Positions 1 through 8,176 of a stretch of DNA of 64,000 nucleotides are shown here, in pieces. Origin of the DNA: Pseudomonadota bacterium (lineage in GTDB: Bacteria > Pseudomonadota > Gammaproteobacteria > Burkholderiales > Gallionellaceae); the NCBI GenBank assembly GCA_021848465.1, contig JAJZUP010000001.1:558001-622000 (forward strand), in the 5' to 3' direction. Position numbers and translations under genes: made by a program. Within the stretch, counting starts at the first letter, position 1, and the number at the start of each line of letters is the position of its first letter. The notes beneath the pieces are model-generated. The model did not search any database, was not told where the DNA came from, and worked only from the letters and a program-made list of their open reading frames with translations.

Positions 1-414
1 TTCGCGCGCTATCCCGGCGTGAAGCGCTACATGGACGAAACCCGCCTGCAAGCCAAGCAGCAAGGCTACGTCGAAACCGTGTTCGGCAGAAGGTTGTGGC
101 TGCCCGAGATCAACGGTGCCAACGGCATGCGCCGCCAGGCCGCCGAGCGCGCCGCCATCAACGCGCCGATGCAAGGCACTGCCGCCGACCTGATCAAGCT
201 CGCGATGATCGCGGTGCAGGACTGGCTGGAGAAAGAAAAACTGCACACCAAGCTGATCATGCAGGTGCACGACGAACTGGTGCTCGAAGTGCCGGAGCAA
301 GAGTTGGCCTTGGTGAAGGAAAAACTACGCGAGCTGATGTGTACTGTCGCCGCACTCAAGGTGCCGCTCGAAGTGGGATTGGGTGAGGGCGGGAATTGGG
401 ATGAGGCGCATTAA
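1..414 (+). CDS. polA: DNA polymerase I, C-terminal fragment (cut by window start)
   Basis: Reading frame 1 is open from the first base to a TAA at 412-414 and gives the last 137 residues of a family A DNA polymerase. The stretch MQGTAADLIKLAM and the motif C segment QVHDELVLEVP, with the catalytic His-Asp-Glu of the palm, are typical of bacterial PolA, as is the ending shortly after a VPLEVGLG.G.NW segment. The enzyme fills gaps and removes RNA primers in repair and replication. The gene starts upstream of the window, so the 5' domains cannot be judged. A strong hairpin follows 28 bases after the stop. Family assignment is firm. Confidence 0.95.
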   Translation, partial: FARYPGVKRYMDETRLQAKQQGYVETVFGRRLWLPEINGANGMRRQAAERAAINAPMQGTAADLIKLAMIAVQDWLEKEKLHTKLIMQVHDELVLEVPEQELALVKEKLRELMCTVAALKVPLEVGLGEGGNWDEAH

Positions 415-442
415 CGCATGCTGATCGCTGCCCGGTGGAAAG

Positions 443-472
443 GTGCATTTCTTGTCTTGCCAAGAAATGCAC
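443..472 (+). terminator. Hairpin after polA
   Basis: GTGCATTTCTTG at 443-454 pairs perfectly with CAAGAAATGCAC at 461-472 around a 6-base loop. It lies 28 bases after the polA stop and before an unrelated AT-rich gene. No long T-run follows (TTAATCACTAAAAC), so termination strength is uncertain. Confidence 0.55.
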
Positions 473-501
473 TTAATCACTAAAACAAGAAGCTCGCATC
501 T

Positions 502-1248
502 ATGACTGCAAGAATTTATCTGTTGATCAAGGTATTTGACAAAGAGGAATATGCGGATGCCTTTATTCAGAAAGGCGAATTGTTTTGCAGAACTCTTGGT
601 GATTTCAAGCGTATTGAAAATGATGCGGCAAGGGGTGATACATACGAAGGTGTTACAGACTGGCACCAACCGGACAAAATAACTCTGACCCTTACTTTCA
701 AAGACAAGGATGGTGTGGAAAAAACGATACCGATTGAGAAATTGGCAGGTCCTGTTGTTGTGCAAAGTAACGGATATGATAAGTTGAATCTCTACTGTAT
801 GTATGCAGTCAATTCTCAAGAATTTGAGGAATCCTATGAGACTGAAGAAGAAAGAATTCGTATTGTTGAAAGTATCAACACAATGCTCAAGGAAAGAAGC
901 ACCCTTAGCAATGAAGTTCAATCTTTAGGGGAGTTTGCTGTTGTTGTTTATCAGGTGGAAAAATTCATAGGCAGGGTAAAGAATGCAGCCAAGGAAGGAA
1001 ATTTTGCCTGCTGGAACGGTTTGATTGACTACTATGATCCAGATACGTTTCATGGAAGCTTCAAGGAGCTTGAAGCTGTTTTCAGGAAAAGAAGCATCTA
1101 TAAGCATCAAAATGAATATCGCTTTGCTTTTGGTTCACATGGGCCAGCAGGTAATAAGGTAATTCATCTTGGCTCTTTAGAGAGTATCGCTATTAAAGTG
1201 CCAACTAGAGAGATAAACGATAAGGTTCAACTGAAGCTTGTTGAGTAG
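502..1248 (+). CDS. Hypothetical protein (possibly DUF2971-like), AT-rich
   Basis: This 248-residue soluble protein has no signal peptide or membrane segment and I do not recognise it with confidence. The N-terminal pattern KGELFCRTLGDFKRIEND followed by R-D-x-YEG, and a C-terminal YKHQNEYRFAFG segment, loosely resemble DUF2971-type proteins, which are often found in accessory DNA and have no settled function. Base composition is clearly more AT-rich than polA before it and recQ after it, which suggests acquisition. It stands alone between the polA hairpin and the minus-strand VF530 gene. The ribosome binding site is weak (AAGAAGCTCGCATCT before the ATG). It is very likely a real gene because its codon pattern is coherent over the full length. 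Confidence 0.75.
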   Translation: MTARIYLLIKVFDKEEYADAFIQKGELFCRTLGDFKRIENDAARGDTYEGVTDWHQPDKITLTLTFKDKDGVEKTIPIEKLAGPVVVQSNGYDKLNLYCMYAVNSQEFEESYETEEERIRIVESINTMLKERSTLSNEVQSLGEFAVVVYQVEKFIGRVKNAAKEGNFACWNGLIDYYDPDTFHGSFKELEAVFRKRSIYKHQNEYRFAFGSHGPAGNKVIHLGSLESIAIKVPTREINDKVQLKLVE

Positions 1249-1361
1249 CCATGTAAGGTGGGCACATCGTGCCCTCCCTACATCACCCGGCCGTGCGTGC
1301 AGCACTTCCGGTGGATAGGCCCCGTTGGCGCTGGTGTCCAGCAGTACCGGGATCAAAGGGC

Positions 1362-1583
1362 TCAGCGTTGCATTTGCCGCAAATACAACTCCTCCACCTT
1401 CGCCCGCGCCCATGGCGTGCGGCGCAGGAATTTCAAGCTGGATTTGATGCTCGGGTCATGGGTGAAGCAGCGGATGGGGACGGCTTCGCCCATGGCTTCC
1501 CAGCCGATTTTTTCCGACAGTTGTGTGACGATCATCTCAAGGGTGATACCCTCTAGCGGTGGGCGTTTGGTGTTTGCGTTCAT
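1362..1583 (-). CDS. VF530 family small DNA-binding protein (DUF2132)
   Basis: A 73-residue protein matching the VF530/DUF2132 family nearly end to end. It has [14 protein letters not shown], then [25 protein letters not shown] and TPWAR.KVE.LYL. The family is a small alpha-helical fold described as DNA-binding, with unknown cellular role. Its start codon lies only 23 bases from the divergent start of the DUF167 gene, so the two must share a very compact promoter region or have promoters inside each other. No purine-rich ribosome site precedes this start on the minus strand. Family assignment is strong and function unknown. Confidence 0.88.
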   Translation of the reverse strand: MNANTKRPPLEGITLEMIVTQLSEKIGWEAMGEAVPIRCFTHDPSIKSSLKFLRRTPWARAKVEELYLRQMQR

Positions 1584-1606
1584 GGTTCAATTTTACAGGA
1601 GAAGTG

Positions 1607-1912
1607 ATGCAACCGTTTTGCTGGTGGGAGGACGATACGCTGGTGCTGAATATTCTTGGGCGCCCGCGTGCCAAGCAGACGCGCATCGGCAAGGTGATCG
1701 GCCACCAGCTTGAGGTGCACGTGGCGGAGATGCCGGTGCGCGGCCGTGCGACGGCGCATCTGGTGCGCTATCTGGCGGGGCGTTTCGATGTGTCCGAGGC
1801 GGCGATCACGGTGGTGTTCGGCGTGTACAACGTGAACAAGCAGTTGCGCATCAAGGCGCCGCAGCAATTGCCGGCGGTGATCGCCAAGCACCTAGAGCGT
1901 GCCGCCGGGTAA
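1607..1912 (+). CDS. DUF167 (YggU) family protein
   Basis: A 101-residue protein of the YggU/DUF167 family, usual size about 95-105. Visible features are a beta strand near LVLNILGRPRAKQTRIG, the conserved VRGRATAHLVRYLA helix segment where family members read A..G.AN..L...LA, and the following V.VVFG segment. I placed the start at the ATG after AGGAGAAGTG, because the frame extends upstream without a better ribosome site. Members are often near proline reductase or YggT genes, but here it sits alone, divergent from VF530 and ahead of recQ. The function is not known. Confidence 0.8.
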   Translation: MQPFCWWEDDTLVLNILGRPRAKQTRIGKVIGHQLEVHVAEMPVRGRATAHLVRYLAGRFDVSEAAITVVFGVYNVNKQLRIKAPQQLPAVIAKHLERAAG

Positions 1913-2010
1913 ATTCTCCCGTGCATTGAGCATGGTCAAAACGCCCGTGCTTCGGTACATTACGCGCCCGCCGCAGGGCGCATGAAAAATTCTATCGCGG
2001 TATCTATGTT

Positions 2011-3828
2011 ATGAGCGCGCAACAAATCCTCCACGATGTATTCGGCTACAGCGCGTTTCGCGGCGCGCAGCAGGCCATCGTCGAGCACGTCGCGGCAGGC
2101 GGCGATGCGCTGGTGTTGATGCCGACCGGCGGCGGCAAGTCGCTGTGCTACCAGATTCCCGCGCTGCTGCGTCCCGGTGTCGGCATCGTGGTGTCGCCGC
2201 TGATCGCGCTGATGCAGGATCAGGTGGATGCATTGAAGCAGCTCGGGATTGCCGCCGCTTTCCTCAATTCCAGCCTGGATGCCGATGCGGCGCGCGAGGT
2301 GTACCGGCAGGCGCTGCGCGGCGAATTGAAGTTGCTGTACGTCGCGCCGGAGCGGCTGGTGACGGAGGGCTTCCTCGGCTTGCTGGAGAAACTGGCGCAG
2401 GAGCGCGGCATTGCGCTGTTCGCCATCGACGAGGCGCATTGCGTGTCGCAGTGGGGCCACGATTTCCGGCCGGAATATCGCCAGCTCACCATCCTGCACG
2501 AGCGCTTTCCCGCGGTGCCGCGCATCGCGCTGACCGCCACCGCCGATGCGCCGACGCGCAATGAGATCGTCGAGCGGCTAGCGCTGGAGGACGCGCGGCA
2601 ATTCGTTTCCAGCTTCGACCGTCCGAACATCCGCTACCGCGTGGCGCTCAAGGACAACGCACGCAAGCAGTTGCAGGACTTCCTCGAAAGCGAGCATCCG
2701 AACGATGCCGGCATCGTGTATTGCCTGTCCCGCCGGAAGGTCGAGGAGACCGCGGCCTGGCTCAAGGAGCAGGGCTGGGGCGCCTTGCCCTATCACGCCG
2801 GGCTGGAGGTTGCGGTGCGCAACGCCAACCAGCAGCGCTTCCTGCGCGAGGAAGGCGTCATCATGGTCGCCACGGTCGCCTTCGGCATGGGCATCGACAA
2901 GCCCAACGTGCGCTTCGTCGCGCACCTCGACCTGCCGAAGAGCATGGAAGGCTATTACCAGGAAACCGGCCGCGCCGGGCGCGACGGCCAGCCCGCCAAT
3001 GCCTGGATGGCCTACGGGCTCGGCGATGTGGTGTCGATGCGGCAGATGCTGCTGTCGGGCGACGCACCGGAGGAACGCAAGCGTGTGGAGCTGCAAAAAC
3101 TCGACGCGCTGCTGGGCTACTGCGAATCCACCGCCTGCCGCCACCAGACCATCCTGCGCTATTTCGGCGAGGAGCATCCCGGCGCTTGCGGGCAGTGCGA
3201 CAACTGCCTGGCGCCGGTGGATACCTGGGATGCCACGCAGGCCGCGCAGATGGCGCTGTCGTGCGTGTACCGCACCGGGCAACGCTTCGGCGTGGCGCAC
3301 CTGATCGATGTGCTGCTCGGCAAGCAGACGCCGAAGGTCGAACAGTTCAACCACCAGCAACTGTCGGTGTTCGGCATCGGCGATGCGCTGGCGCAGCAGC
3401 AATGGAGCAGCGTGTACCGGCAACTGACCGCCGCCGGACTCATCAGCGTGGACATCGAAGCCTACGGCGGCCTGCGCCTCACCGAGGCGGCGCGGCCCGT
3501 GCTGCGCGGCGAACAGGAAGTCTGGTTGCGCCGCGATGCCGCGCCGGAGCGGCGCGCTTCCAAGGCCGAACGCGCCGCCCGCCGCCGCGAGGCCTTCGCC
3601 GGGGCCAACGACGACCCGCTGTGGCAGGCGCTCAAGGCCCGGCGCATGGAGCTGGCACGCGAACAGGGCGTGCCGCCGTATGTGATTTTCCACGACAGCA
3701 CCCTGCTGGAAATCCTCAACCGCAAGCCGCAGTCGCTGGACGAGATGGGGCAGATCAGCGGCATCGGACAGGCCAAGCTGGCGCGCTACGGCGACGACTT
3801 CCTGAAGGTGCTGGAAGATATGGCGTGA
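2011..3828 (+). CDS. recQ: ATP-dependent DNA helicase RecQ
   Basis: A 605-residue 3'-5' superfamily 2 helicase of the RecF recombination pathway. Walker A is [10 protein letters not shown] (about residues 39-48) and the DEAH box is [18 protein letters not shown]. Motif VI is [10 protein letters not shown]. The RQC zinc site is C-x-H...CGQCDNC near residue 390, followed by a winged helix and a C-terminal HRDC domain with [16 protein letters not shown]. Length equals full bacterial RecQ. The start ATG has a weak ribosome site; an in-frame alternative was not obvious. It appears to be a single-gene unit. Confidence 0.97.
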   Translation: MSAQQILHDVFGYSAFRGAQQAIVEHVAAGGDALVLMPTGGGKSLCYQIPALLRPGVGIVVSPLIALMQDQVDALKQLGIAAAFLNSSLDADAAREVYRQALRGELKLLYVAPERLVTEGFLGLLEKLAQERGIALFAIDEAHCVSQWGHDFRPEYRQLTILHERFPAVPRIALTATADAPTRNEIVERLALEDARQFVSSFDRPNIRYRVALKDNARKQLQDFLESEHPNDAGIVYCLSRRKVEETAAWLKEQGWGALPYHAGLEVAVRNANQQRFLREEGVIMVATVAFGMGIDKPNVRFVAHLDLPKSMEGYYQETGRAGRDGQPANAWMAYGLGDVVSMRQMLLSGDAPEERKRVELQKLDALLGYCESTACRHQTILRYFGEEHPGACGQCDNCLAPVDTWDATQAAQMALSCVYRTGQRFGVAHLIDVLLGKQTPKVEQFNHQQLSVFGIGDALAQQQWSSVYRQLTAAGLISVDIEAYGGLRLTEAARPVLRGEQEVWLRRDAAPERRASKAERAARRREAFAGANDDPLWQALKARRMELAREQGVPPYVIFHDSTLLEILNRKPQSLDEMGQISGIGQAKLARYGDDFLKVLEDMA

Positions 3829-3868
3829 CGGCTGGTTGTCGGTAGGGGCGGCCTCGCTTGCGATCCGG

Positions 3869-4378
3869 TCATGGTAGCCGGCTTTCCTGGCCTGCCGGTG
3901 TGCGAGGTCGCGAGCCCAGCCGCACATTGCGATCGGTAGGTTTTTTCGCAAAGAATCCGCGTAATCCCAGGCGGCCTAACTGGTAATACAGGAAGCATCC
4001 AATGCACCATCCCTTGTAGGAAATGAACGTCAGGGCAATGAGCACCCACACCAGGCTCCAGCCGGTTACGGCGAATTCTGCATGCAGGATTGCAGCGGCC
4101 ATGGCGGCGGTTGCTGCCCCAATGGCCTGACCAAACAGGTGGGGTTGCAGATTGTCTACGCGGATATCCGGTTTAACCAAACCGGACGGTTTCAACAGCA
4201 AGCGATAGATCAAAACAAACGGCCCGAGCGGATGCACTGTCGCCGTAATCAGGAAAATAACGGCGAGCAGTGCCACTCCTTCCCAGCGCTGCAATGCAAA
4301 TGAGGCCAGCAGCAAGGCAATGGTCAGCAATTGCCCGGTCTTGATGGCGGCATGGTCAACGGTCGTCTGATAGCTCAT
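3869..4378 (-). CDS. DUF4395 family membrane protein
   Basis: About 169 residues with three or four hydrophobic segments (LLTIALLLASFAL, VALLAVIFLITA, AIGAATAAMAAAIL, WVLIALTFISYKGWCIGC). The pattern of paired hydrophobic spans with a conserved P.RPD..N (here KPDIRVDNLQP) and a C-terminal CIGCFLYY is that of DUF4395. Such proteins are often encoded near thioredoxin-like or rhodanese proteins; none is next to it here. I start it at the ATG preceded by AAAGGAAATCAC rather than at an upstream codon. It is divergent from the LysR gene, which may regulate it; that is inference from position only. Confidence 0.75.
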   Translation of the reverse strand: MSYQTTVDHAAIKTGQLLTIALLLASFALQRWEGVALLAVIFLITATVHPLGPFVLIYRLLLKPSGLVKPDIRVDNLQPHLFGQAIGAATAAMAAAILHAEFAVTGWSLVWVLIALTFISYKGWCIGCFLYYQLGRLGLRGFFAKKPTDRNVRLGSRPRTPAGQESRLP

Positions 4379-4422
4379 GTGATTTCCTTTCTTTGATGAC
4401 AGTGGCAGCATGCTAAGCTATG

Positions 4423-4475
4423 CAAATATGAATTGTCTTGAGCGGAATTTGAATGGCGACGATACAAATATGAAT
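4423..4475. repeat. 11-bp direct repeat between DUF4395 and LysR genes
   Basis: CAAATATGAAT occurs at 4423-4433 and again at 4465-4475, 42 bases apart start to start, which is four helical turns. The second copy overlaps the LysR start codon. Position and spacing fit an operator pair for autoregulation, but no experiment or motif supports this. Confidence 0.4.
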
Positions 4476-5372
4476 GAGCTGGATTGGGATTCCTTGCGTT
4501 ACTTTCTGGCTGCTGCCCGCACGGGCAGCCTGACTGCAGCTGGCCGTTTGCTGGGCAGCAACCAGCCCACTGTCGGAAGGCGTATCGATGCGCTGGAGGT
4601 GCAGCTAGGCGTGTGTGTATTCCAGCGGCATAGCGGTGGCTTGACGTTGACGGAAGAAGGGCGGCGTTTGCTTGAGGTGGCGACTGCGATGGAAACGCAG
4701 GCGGCCAATGCCTTGCGCTGTGTGCAGACGAATCAGGAGATACCCTCTGGCATGGTCCGGATCGCAGCGCCGGAAGGAATGGGCGTCTTGCTGCTGGCGC
4801 CAGCATTGCCGCGTCTGCATCAAGACTATCCGGAACTTGAAATCGTGATTGAGCCGTCATCGGCTTATGCCGATCTGAAGCGGGGGCAGGCCGATGTGGC
4901 ATTGCGATTTTCACGCCCAGTCGAGGCGGACATGGTGTCGCGGCAGGTGTGTGAAGTGGGGTTCGGCCTGTATGCGGCACAGGATTATCTCAATCGCAAT
5001 GGTGTGCCAACGACTGTGGAGGAGTTGCGGGGGCATCATGTTATTGCCTATGGCGAAGCCTTGAAGGAGCAACCGGAAAACCTCTGGTTGATGGAAAAGG
5101 CCGGTGGGGCAGTTTGTCGGGTGCGTAGTGACAATACCCTGGCAAGGCTGATGGCCTTGATGTCAGGCAATGGCATCGGGGTGATGCCCCATCTGCTGAT
5201 GCATGGGCAACCGGGATGCGTGCGGGTCTTGCCCAGTCAGGAAGCGCCGGGGCATATGTTGTGGCTGGCGGTGCACGGCGATTTGCGTCACGTGCCACGG
5301 GTGCGGGTGGTGATGGATTTTATGTATGAATTGCTGCAGGAAGCTGATTCCCTCATTTCGCGAAAAAACTGA
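4470..5372 (+). CDS. LysR family transcriptional regulator
   Basis: A 300-residue LysR-type regulator. The winged helix-turn-helix is at residues 5-65 (DWDSLRYFLAAARTGSLTAA ... QPTVGRRIDALE), followed by a linker helix and a periplasmic-binding-like effector domain (residues 92-295). It begins with the aromatic FLA.AR.GSLT.A pattern seen in the large group that acts on adjacent genes. I chose the internal ATG that starts MNELDWDSL, because LysR proteins begin about five residues before that helix. The ligand cannot be told. It is divergent from the DUF4395 gene with direct repeats in between. Confidence 0.92.
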   Translation: MNELDWDSLRYFLAAARTGSLTAAGRLLGSNQPTVGRRIDALEVQLGVCVFQRHSGGLTLTEEGRRLLEVATAMETQAANALRCVQTNQEIPSGMVRIAAPEGMGVLLLAPALPRLHQDYPELEIVIEPSSAYADLKRGQADVALRFSRPVEADMVSRQVCEVGFGLYAAQDYLNRNGVPTTVEELRGHHVIAYGEALKEQPENLWLMEKAGGAVCRVRSDNTLARLMALMSGNGIGVMPHLLMHGQPGCVRVLPSQEAPGHMLWLAVHGDLRHVPRVRVVMDFMYELLQEADSLISRKN

Positions 5373-5524
5373 GATCGTCGCAACAATGGGGCTGAGCACA
5401 ATTCCGACCATCAGACGGCGGTATTCCTGCCGGGTAGAGTGAATCGGCCCAGCATTGCAATTGTCTCTCCGCCACAGTTAAGGCAAGATGCGCGCTTTCA
5501 TTCTTACTTAGCAGGAAGTCAGTC

Positions 5525-6238
5525 ATGGGCGCACAGTGGAAATCCAAGCATAAAGAAATCGCGGCGAATGCCAAGGGCAAAATCTTCGGTAAGCTGGCCA
5601 AGGAAATCATGGTGGCGGCGCGCGGCGGAGCCGACCCGGATTCCAATTCGCGCTTGCGCATTGTGGTGGAGCAGGCGAAGAAAGCTTCGATGCCAAAGGA
5701 CACGCTGGATCGCGCCATCAAGAAGGGGGCAGGGTTGCTGGATGGCGGCGTGAGCCTGGACCGTCTGGTGTATGAGGGCTTTGCGCCACACCGCGTGCCG
5801 GTGATCGTGGAGTGCCTGTCCGACAACGTGAACCGCACCAAGTCGAGCATGAACGTGCTGTTCCGCAAGGGCCAGCTCGGCGCGGAAGGCTCGGTGTCGT
5901 GGGATTTCGATTACGTCGGCATGATTGAGGCGACGCCGAATACGGCGGATGCCGATGTCGAAATGGCTGCCATCGAAGCGGGTGCGCAGGATTTCGAAGC
6001 GGCAGACGCAGAGGATGAAGAGCGCACCGCGCTGTTCATCACCGATACCACCGACCTGGATGCGGTGTGCAAGGCGCTGCCGGCACAGGGCTTCACCGTG
6101 ACTTCCGCCAAGCTGGGCTACCGCCCGAAGAATCCGGTGACTGCGTTGAGTGATGCCGAGCGTGCCGAGGTGGAAGAATTCCTTGAAGCAATGGACAACG
6201 ACGACGATGTGCAGAACGTGTACGTCGGGCTGGCTTGA
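5525..6238 (+). CDS. YebC/PmpR family transcriptional regulator
   Basis: A 237-residue protein of the YebC/TACO1 family, full length. It begins [11 protein letters not shown], the YeeN-like variant of the usual AGHSKW start, followed by KGK.F.KL.KEI..AAR.GG.DP..N..LR and the acidic C-terminal AMD..DDVQ.VY.. ending. Family members bind DNA and act as regulators; TACO1-type members are linked to translation of proline-rich stretches. The ribosome site AGGAAGTCAGTC precedes the ATG. It is a single-gene unit between the LysR gene and the convergent EAL gene. Confidence 0.9.
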   Translation: MGAQWKSKHKEIAANAKGKIFGKLAKEIMVAARGGADPDSNSRLRIVVEQAKKASMPKDTLDRAIKKGAGLLDGGVSLDRLVYEGFAPHRVPVIVECLSDNVNRTKSSMNVLFRKGQLGAEGSVSWDFDYVGMIEATPNTADADVEMAAIEAGAQDFEAADAEDEERTALFITDTTDLDAVCKALPAQGFTVTSAKLGYRPKNPVTALSDAERAEVEEFLEAMDNDDDVQNVYVGLA

Positions 6239-6253
6239 GCGCTGCGCAGGATG

Positions 6254-8176
6254 TCAGGCGGTTTCCTGGACTGCAACGCCGTTGGCGGGCAGCAGGGATT
6301 TCAGGTCGTTCAGGCGGTTGATGGATAGTTCGGTGAGGGTGTGTCCGGACGACAGGATCAGCGTGCCATCTTTCAGGTAAACATTCTCTTTCAGGATCAT
6401 GCCGGGCCGCAGCCGGGTGAGCGAGCAATTCGGGCCGGCCGCCTGGCTGGCCTTGCGCTGTGCGGCGCTTGCGCCCTGCTGTACGGCTTGTGCGTCCAGC
6501 CTGGGCAGGCTTCTTAAATCGGTTTTGACTGCCTCATAAGCAATCGAGGCGCGCAGGTGCAGGCGTTCCGCAAGCGCTTGGCGGAGCTTTTCCTCGACCA
6601 CCGCCGGGATGATCGGTTTGACCAGGAAGCCGTTGACATCCAGGGCCAGCGCGGTGCCGAGGATTTCCGTCTGCGAGAAGGAGCTGAGGATCATGATCCG
6701 CGTTTCCGGCTTGGCGTGGGTCTTCCCGGCACGGATGAGCTGAACCAGTTTCAGGCCGTTCACGCCCGGCATGTTGACGTCGGTAATGATGAGGTCGAAC
6801 GGCTGGCTCTCCAGCAGCCGGACGGCTGAGCTTGCCGAATTGGTGTCTGCCAGCTCGGCATACCCGAGCTCCCCGAGCACCCTGACGATGATGCGGCGCG
6901 TGAAGTCGTCGTCGTCCACAACCAGTATTTTGGTATGCGCGATCTTTTTCGCCTGTCCGGCCGGGGTTCCCGGCTGCACGACCGGGGTGTGCGTGTGCGT
7001 TTCGGCAAAGGACTGGAATGCCTGGCCGTCCATCGGTTGTGCGATGAAATAACCTTGCACCGTGTCGCAGCCTATGGCTTTAAGTGTGTCCCAGTCCTGC
7101 TGGTTCTCGACGCCTTCCGCCACGCTTTTCACCAGCAGCTTGTGCGCCATGTCGATACTCGATTCGACGACGATGCGCAGGGAGCGGTTTTCCGCGAAGC
7201 CGTTAACAAACGACTGGTCGATCTTGAGTTCGTTGAAGGCGATGCGCGTCAGCTGTTGCAGGTTTGACGCGCCGGTCCCGTAATCGTCGATTGCCAGCGA
7301 AAATCCGTTCAGGCATAGCCGCGCAAGATTCTCCAGAGCCTTGCCTTCATCGGTCATGGCGGCGGATTCGGTGATCTCGAGCACGATGTATTGCGGCTCG
7401 ACGCCGGCATCGCGCACGATCTGCGCGACAGTGTCCGCCAGCGTCGGCTTGTCCAGCGAGGTCAGCGACAGGTTTACCGCGATCGTCAGCAGGTGGCCTT
7501 GCTCCTGCAAGGTGCGGCAGGCCTGGGCAGATTTTTGCAGCATCTGGAAAGTCAGCGTGTCGATGTTGCGGGTGGTTTCGAGCAGCGGGATGAATGCTTG
7601 CGGGGAAACGATGCCGTGCTCAGGGTGATGCCAGCGGGCAAGCGCTTCCGCGCCGATGACCCTGCCGGTTTGCATGTCGACCTTGGGCTGGAAGAAGGGT
7701 TCGAATTGCCCGGCCATCAGGCCCGCGAGAATCTCGTCGAGCGTGAATTCCAGCGAACGCGGTGCGAGTGCCGGGTCGGAAGGCGGTTCGTAGCGGAGCA
7801 ACAGTTCCTTGAGCTTGGGTAGCAAGACTGGTTTTTCGATGATGCCGAGCAGGTTGATGCCGTACATCCGCGTCATCCTGCCTACCGAGGAGAGCAGCTT
7901 CTCGCTCATGGCGCTGGTCAGGATGACGGCAATGTTCTGCTGTTCTTCGCTGAGATGGCGCAGGAACTCCATGCCGTCCATTTCCGGCATGTTCAGGTCG
8001 CACAGTGCAATGTTGATCGGCGCAGCCGCCGCAGTGTGGATGGCGTCCAGCGCTTGCTTGCCGTTGCTTGCATGCAGGGTATTCGTAATGCCAAGCGATT
8101 CCAGTATCGTGGCAAGAATGCCGCGCTGGAATTCGTCGTCCTCCACGATCAGCACCCGCATATCCGCCAGCCTCAT
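6254..8176 (-). CDS. REC-EAL-REC response regulator, cyclic-di-GMP phosphodiesterase
   Basis: A 640-residue protein. The first receiver domain spans residues 7-125 (CDLNMPEMDG with phospho-Asp). An EAL domain spans about 145-390, and a second receiver domain about 410-535 (ITDVNMPGVNG). The C-terminal segment (about 570-640, MILKENVYLKDGTLILSSG) resembles the tail found on some RpfG-type regulators. EAL catalytic signatures are intact: GAEALARWHHP, DDYGTGASNL and EGVE.QQ....IGCD..QGYF. An active phosphodiesterase that hydrolyses c-di-GMP to pGpG is therefore likely. Its ATG overlaps the stop of the upstream hybrid kinase (ATGA), so the two are translationally coupled and probably form one phosphorelay. 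Confidence 0.93.
   Translation of the reverse strand: MRLADMRVLIVEDDEFQRGILATILESLGITNTLHASNGKQALDAIHTAAAAPINIALCDLNMPEMDGMEFLRHLSEEQQNIAVILTSAMSEKLLSSVGRMTRMYGINLLGIIEKPVLLPKLKELLLRYEPPSDPALAPRSLEFTLDEILAGLMAGQFEPFFQPKVDMQTGRVIGAEALARWHHPEHGIVSPQAFIPLLETTRNIDTLTFQMLQKSAQACRTLQEQGHLLTIAVNLSLTSLDKPTLADTVAQIVRDAGVEPQYIVLEITESAAMTDEGKALENLARLCLNGFSLAIDDYGTGASNLQQLTRIAFNELKIDQSFVNGFAENRSLRIVVESSIDMAHKLLVKSVAEGVENQQDWDTLKAIGCDTVQGYFIAQPMDGQAFQSFAETHTHTPVVQPGTPAGQAKKIAHTKILVVDDDDFTRRIIVRVLGELGYAELADTNSASSAVRLLESQPFDLIITDVNMPGVNGLKLVQLIRAGKTHAKPETRIMILSSFSQTEILGTALALDVNGFLVKPIIPAVVEEKLRQALAERLHLRASIAYEAVKTDLRSLPRLDAQAVQQGASAAQRKASQAAGPNCSLTRLRPGMILKENVYLKDGTLILSSGHTLTELSINRLNDLKSLLPANGVAVQETA

Noticed and set aside
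1258-1713. Overlapping plus-strand frames opposite VF530
   Set aside because: They overlap the conserved VF530 gene and the DUF167 start, have no ribosome site and no family pattern.
2578-3951. Long minus-strand open frame (457 codons) over recQ
   Set aside because: It is the antisense of the recQ coding frame in GC-rich DNA, with His/Arg/Ala-rich low-complexity product and no family pattern.
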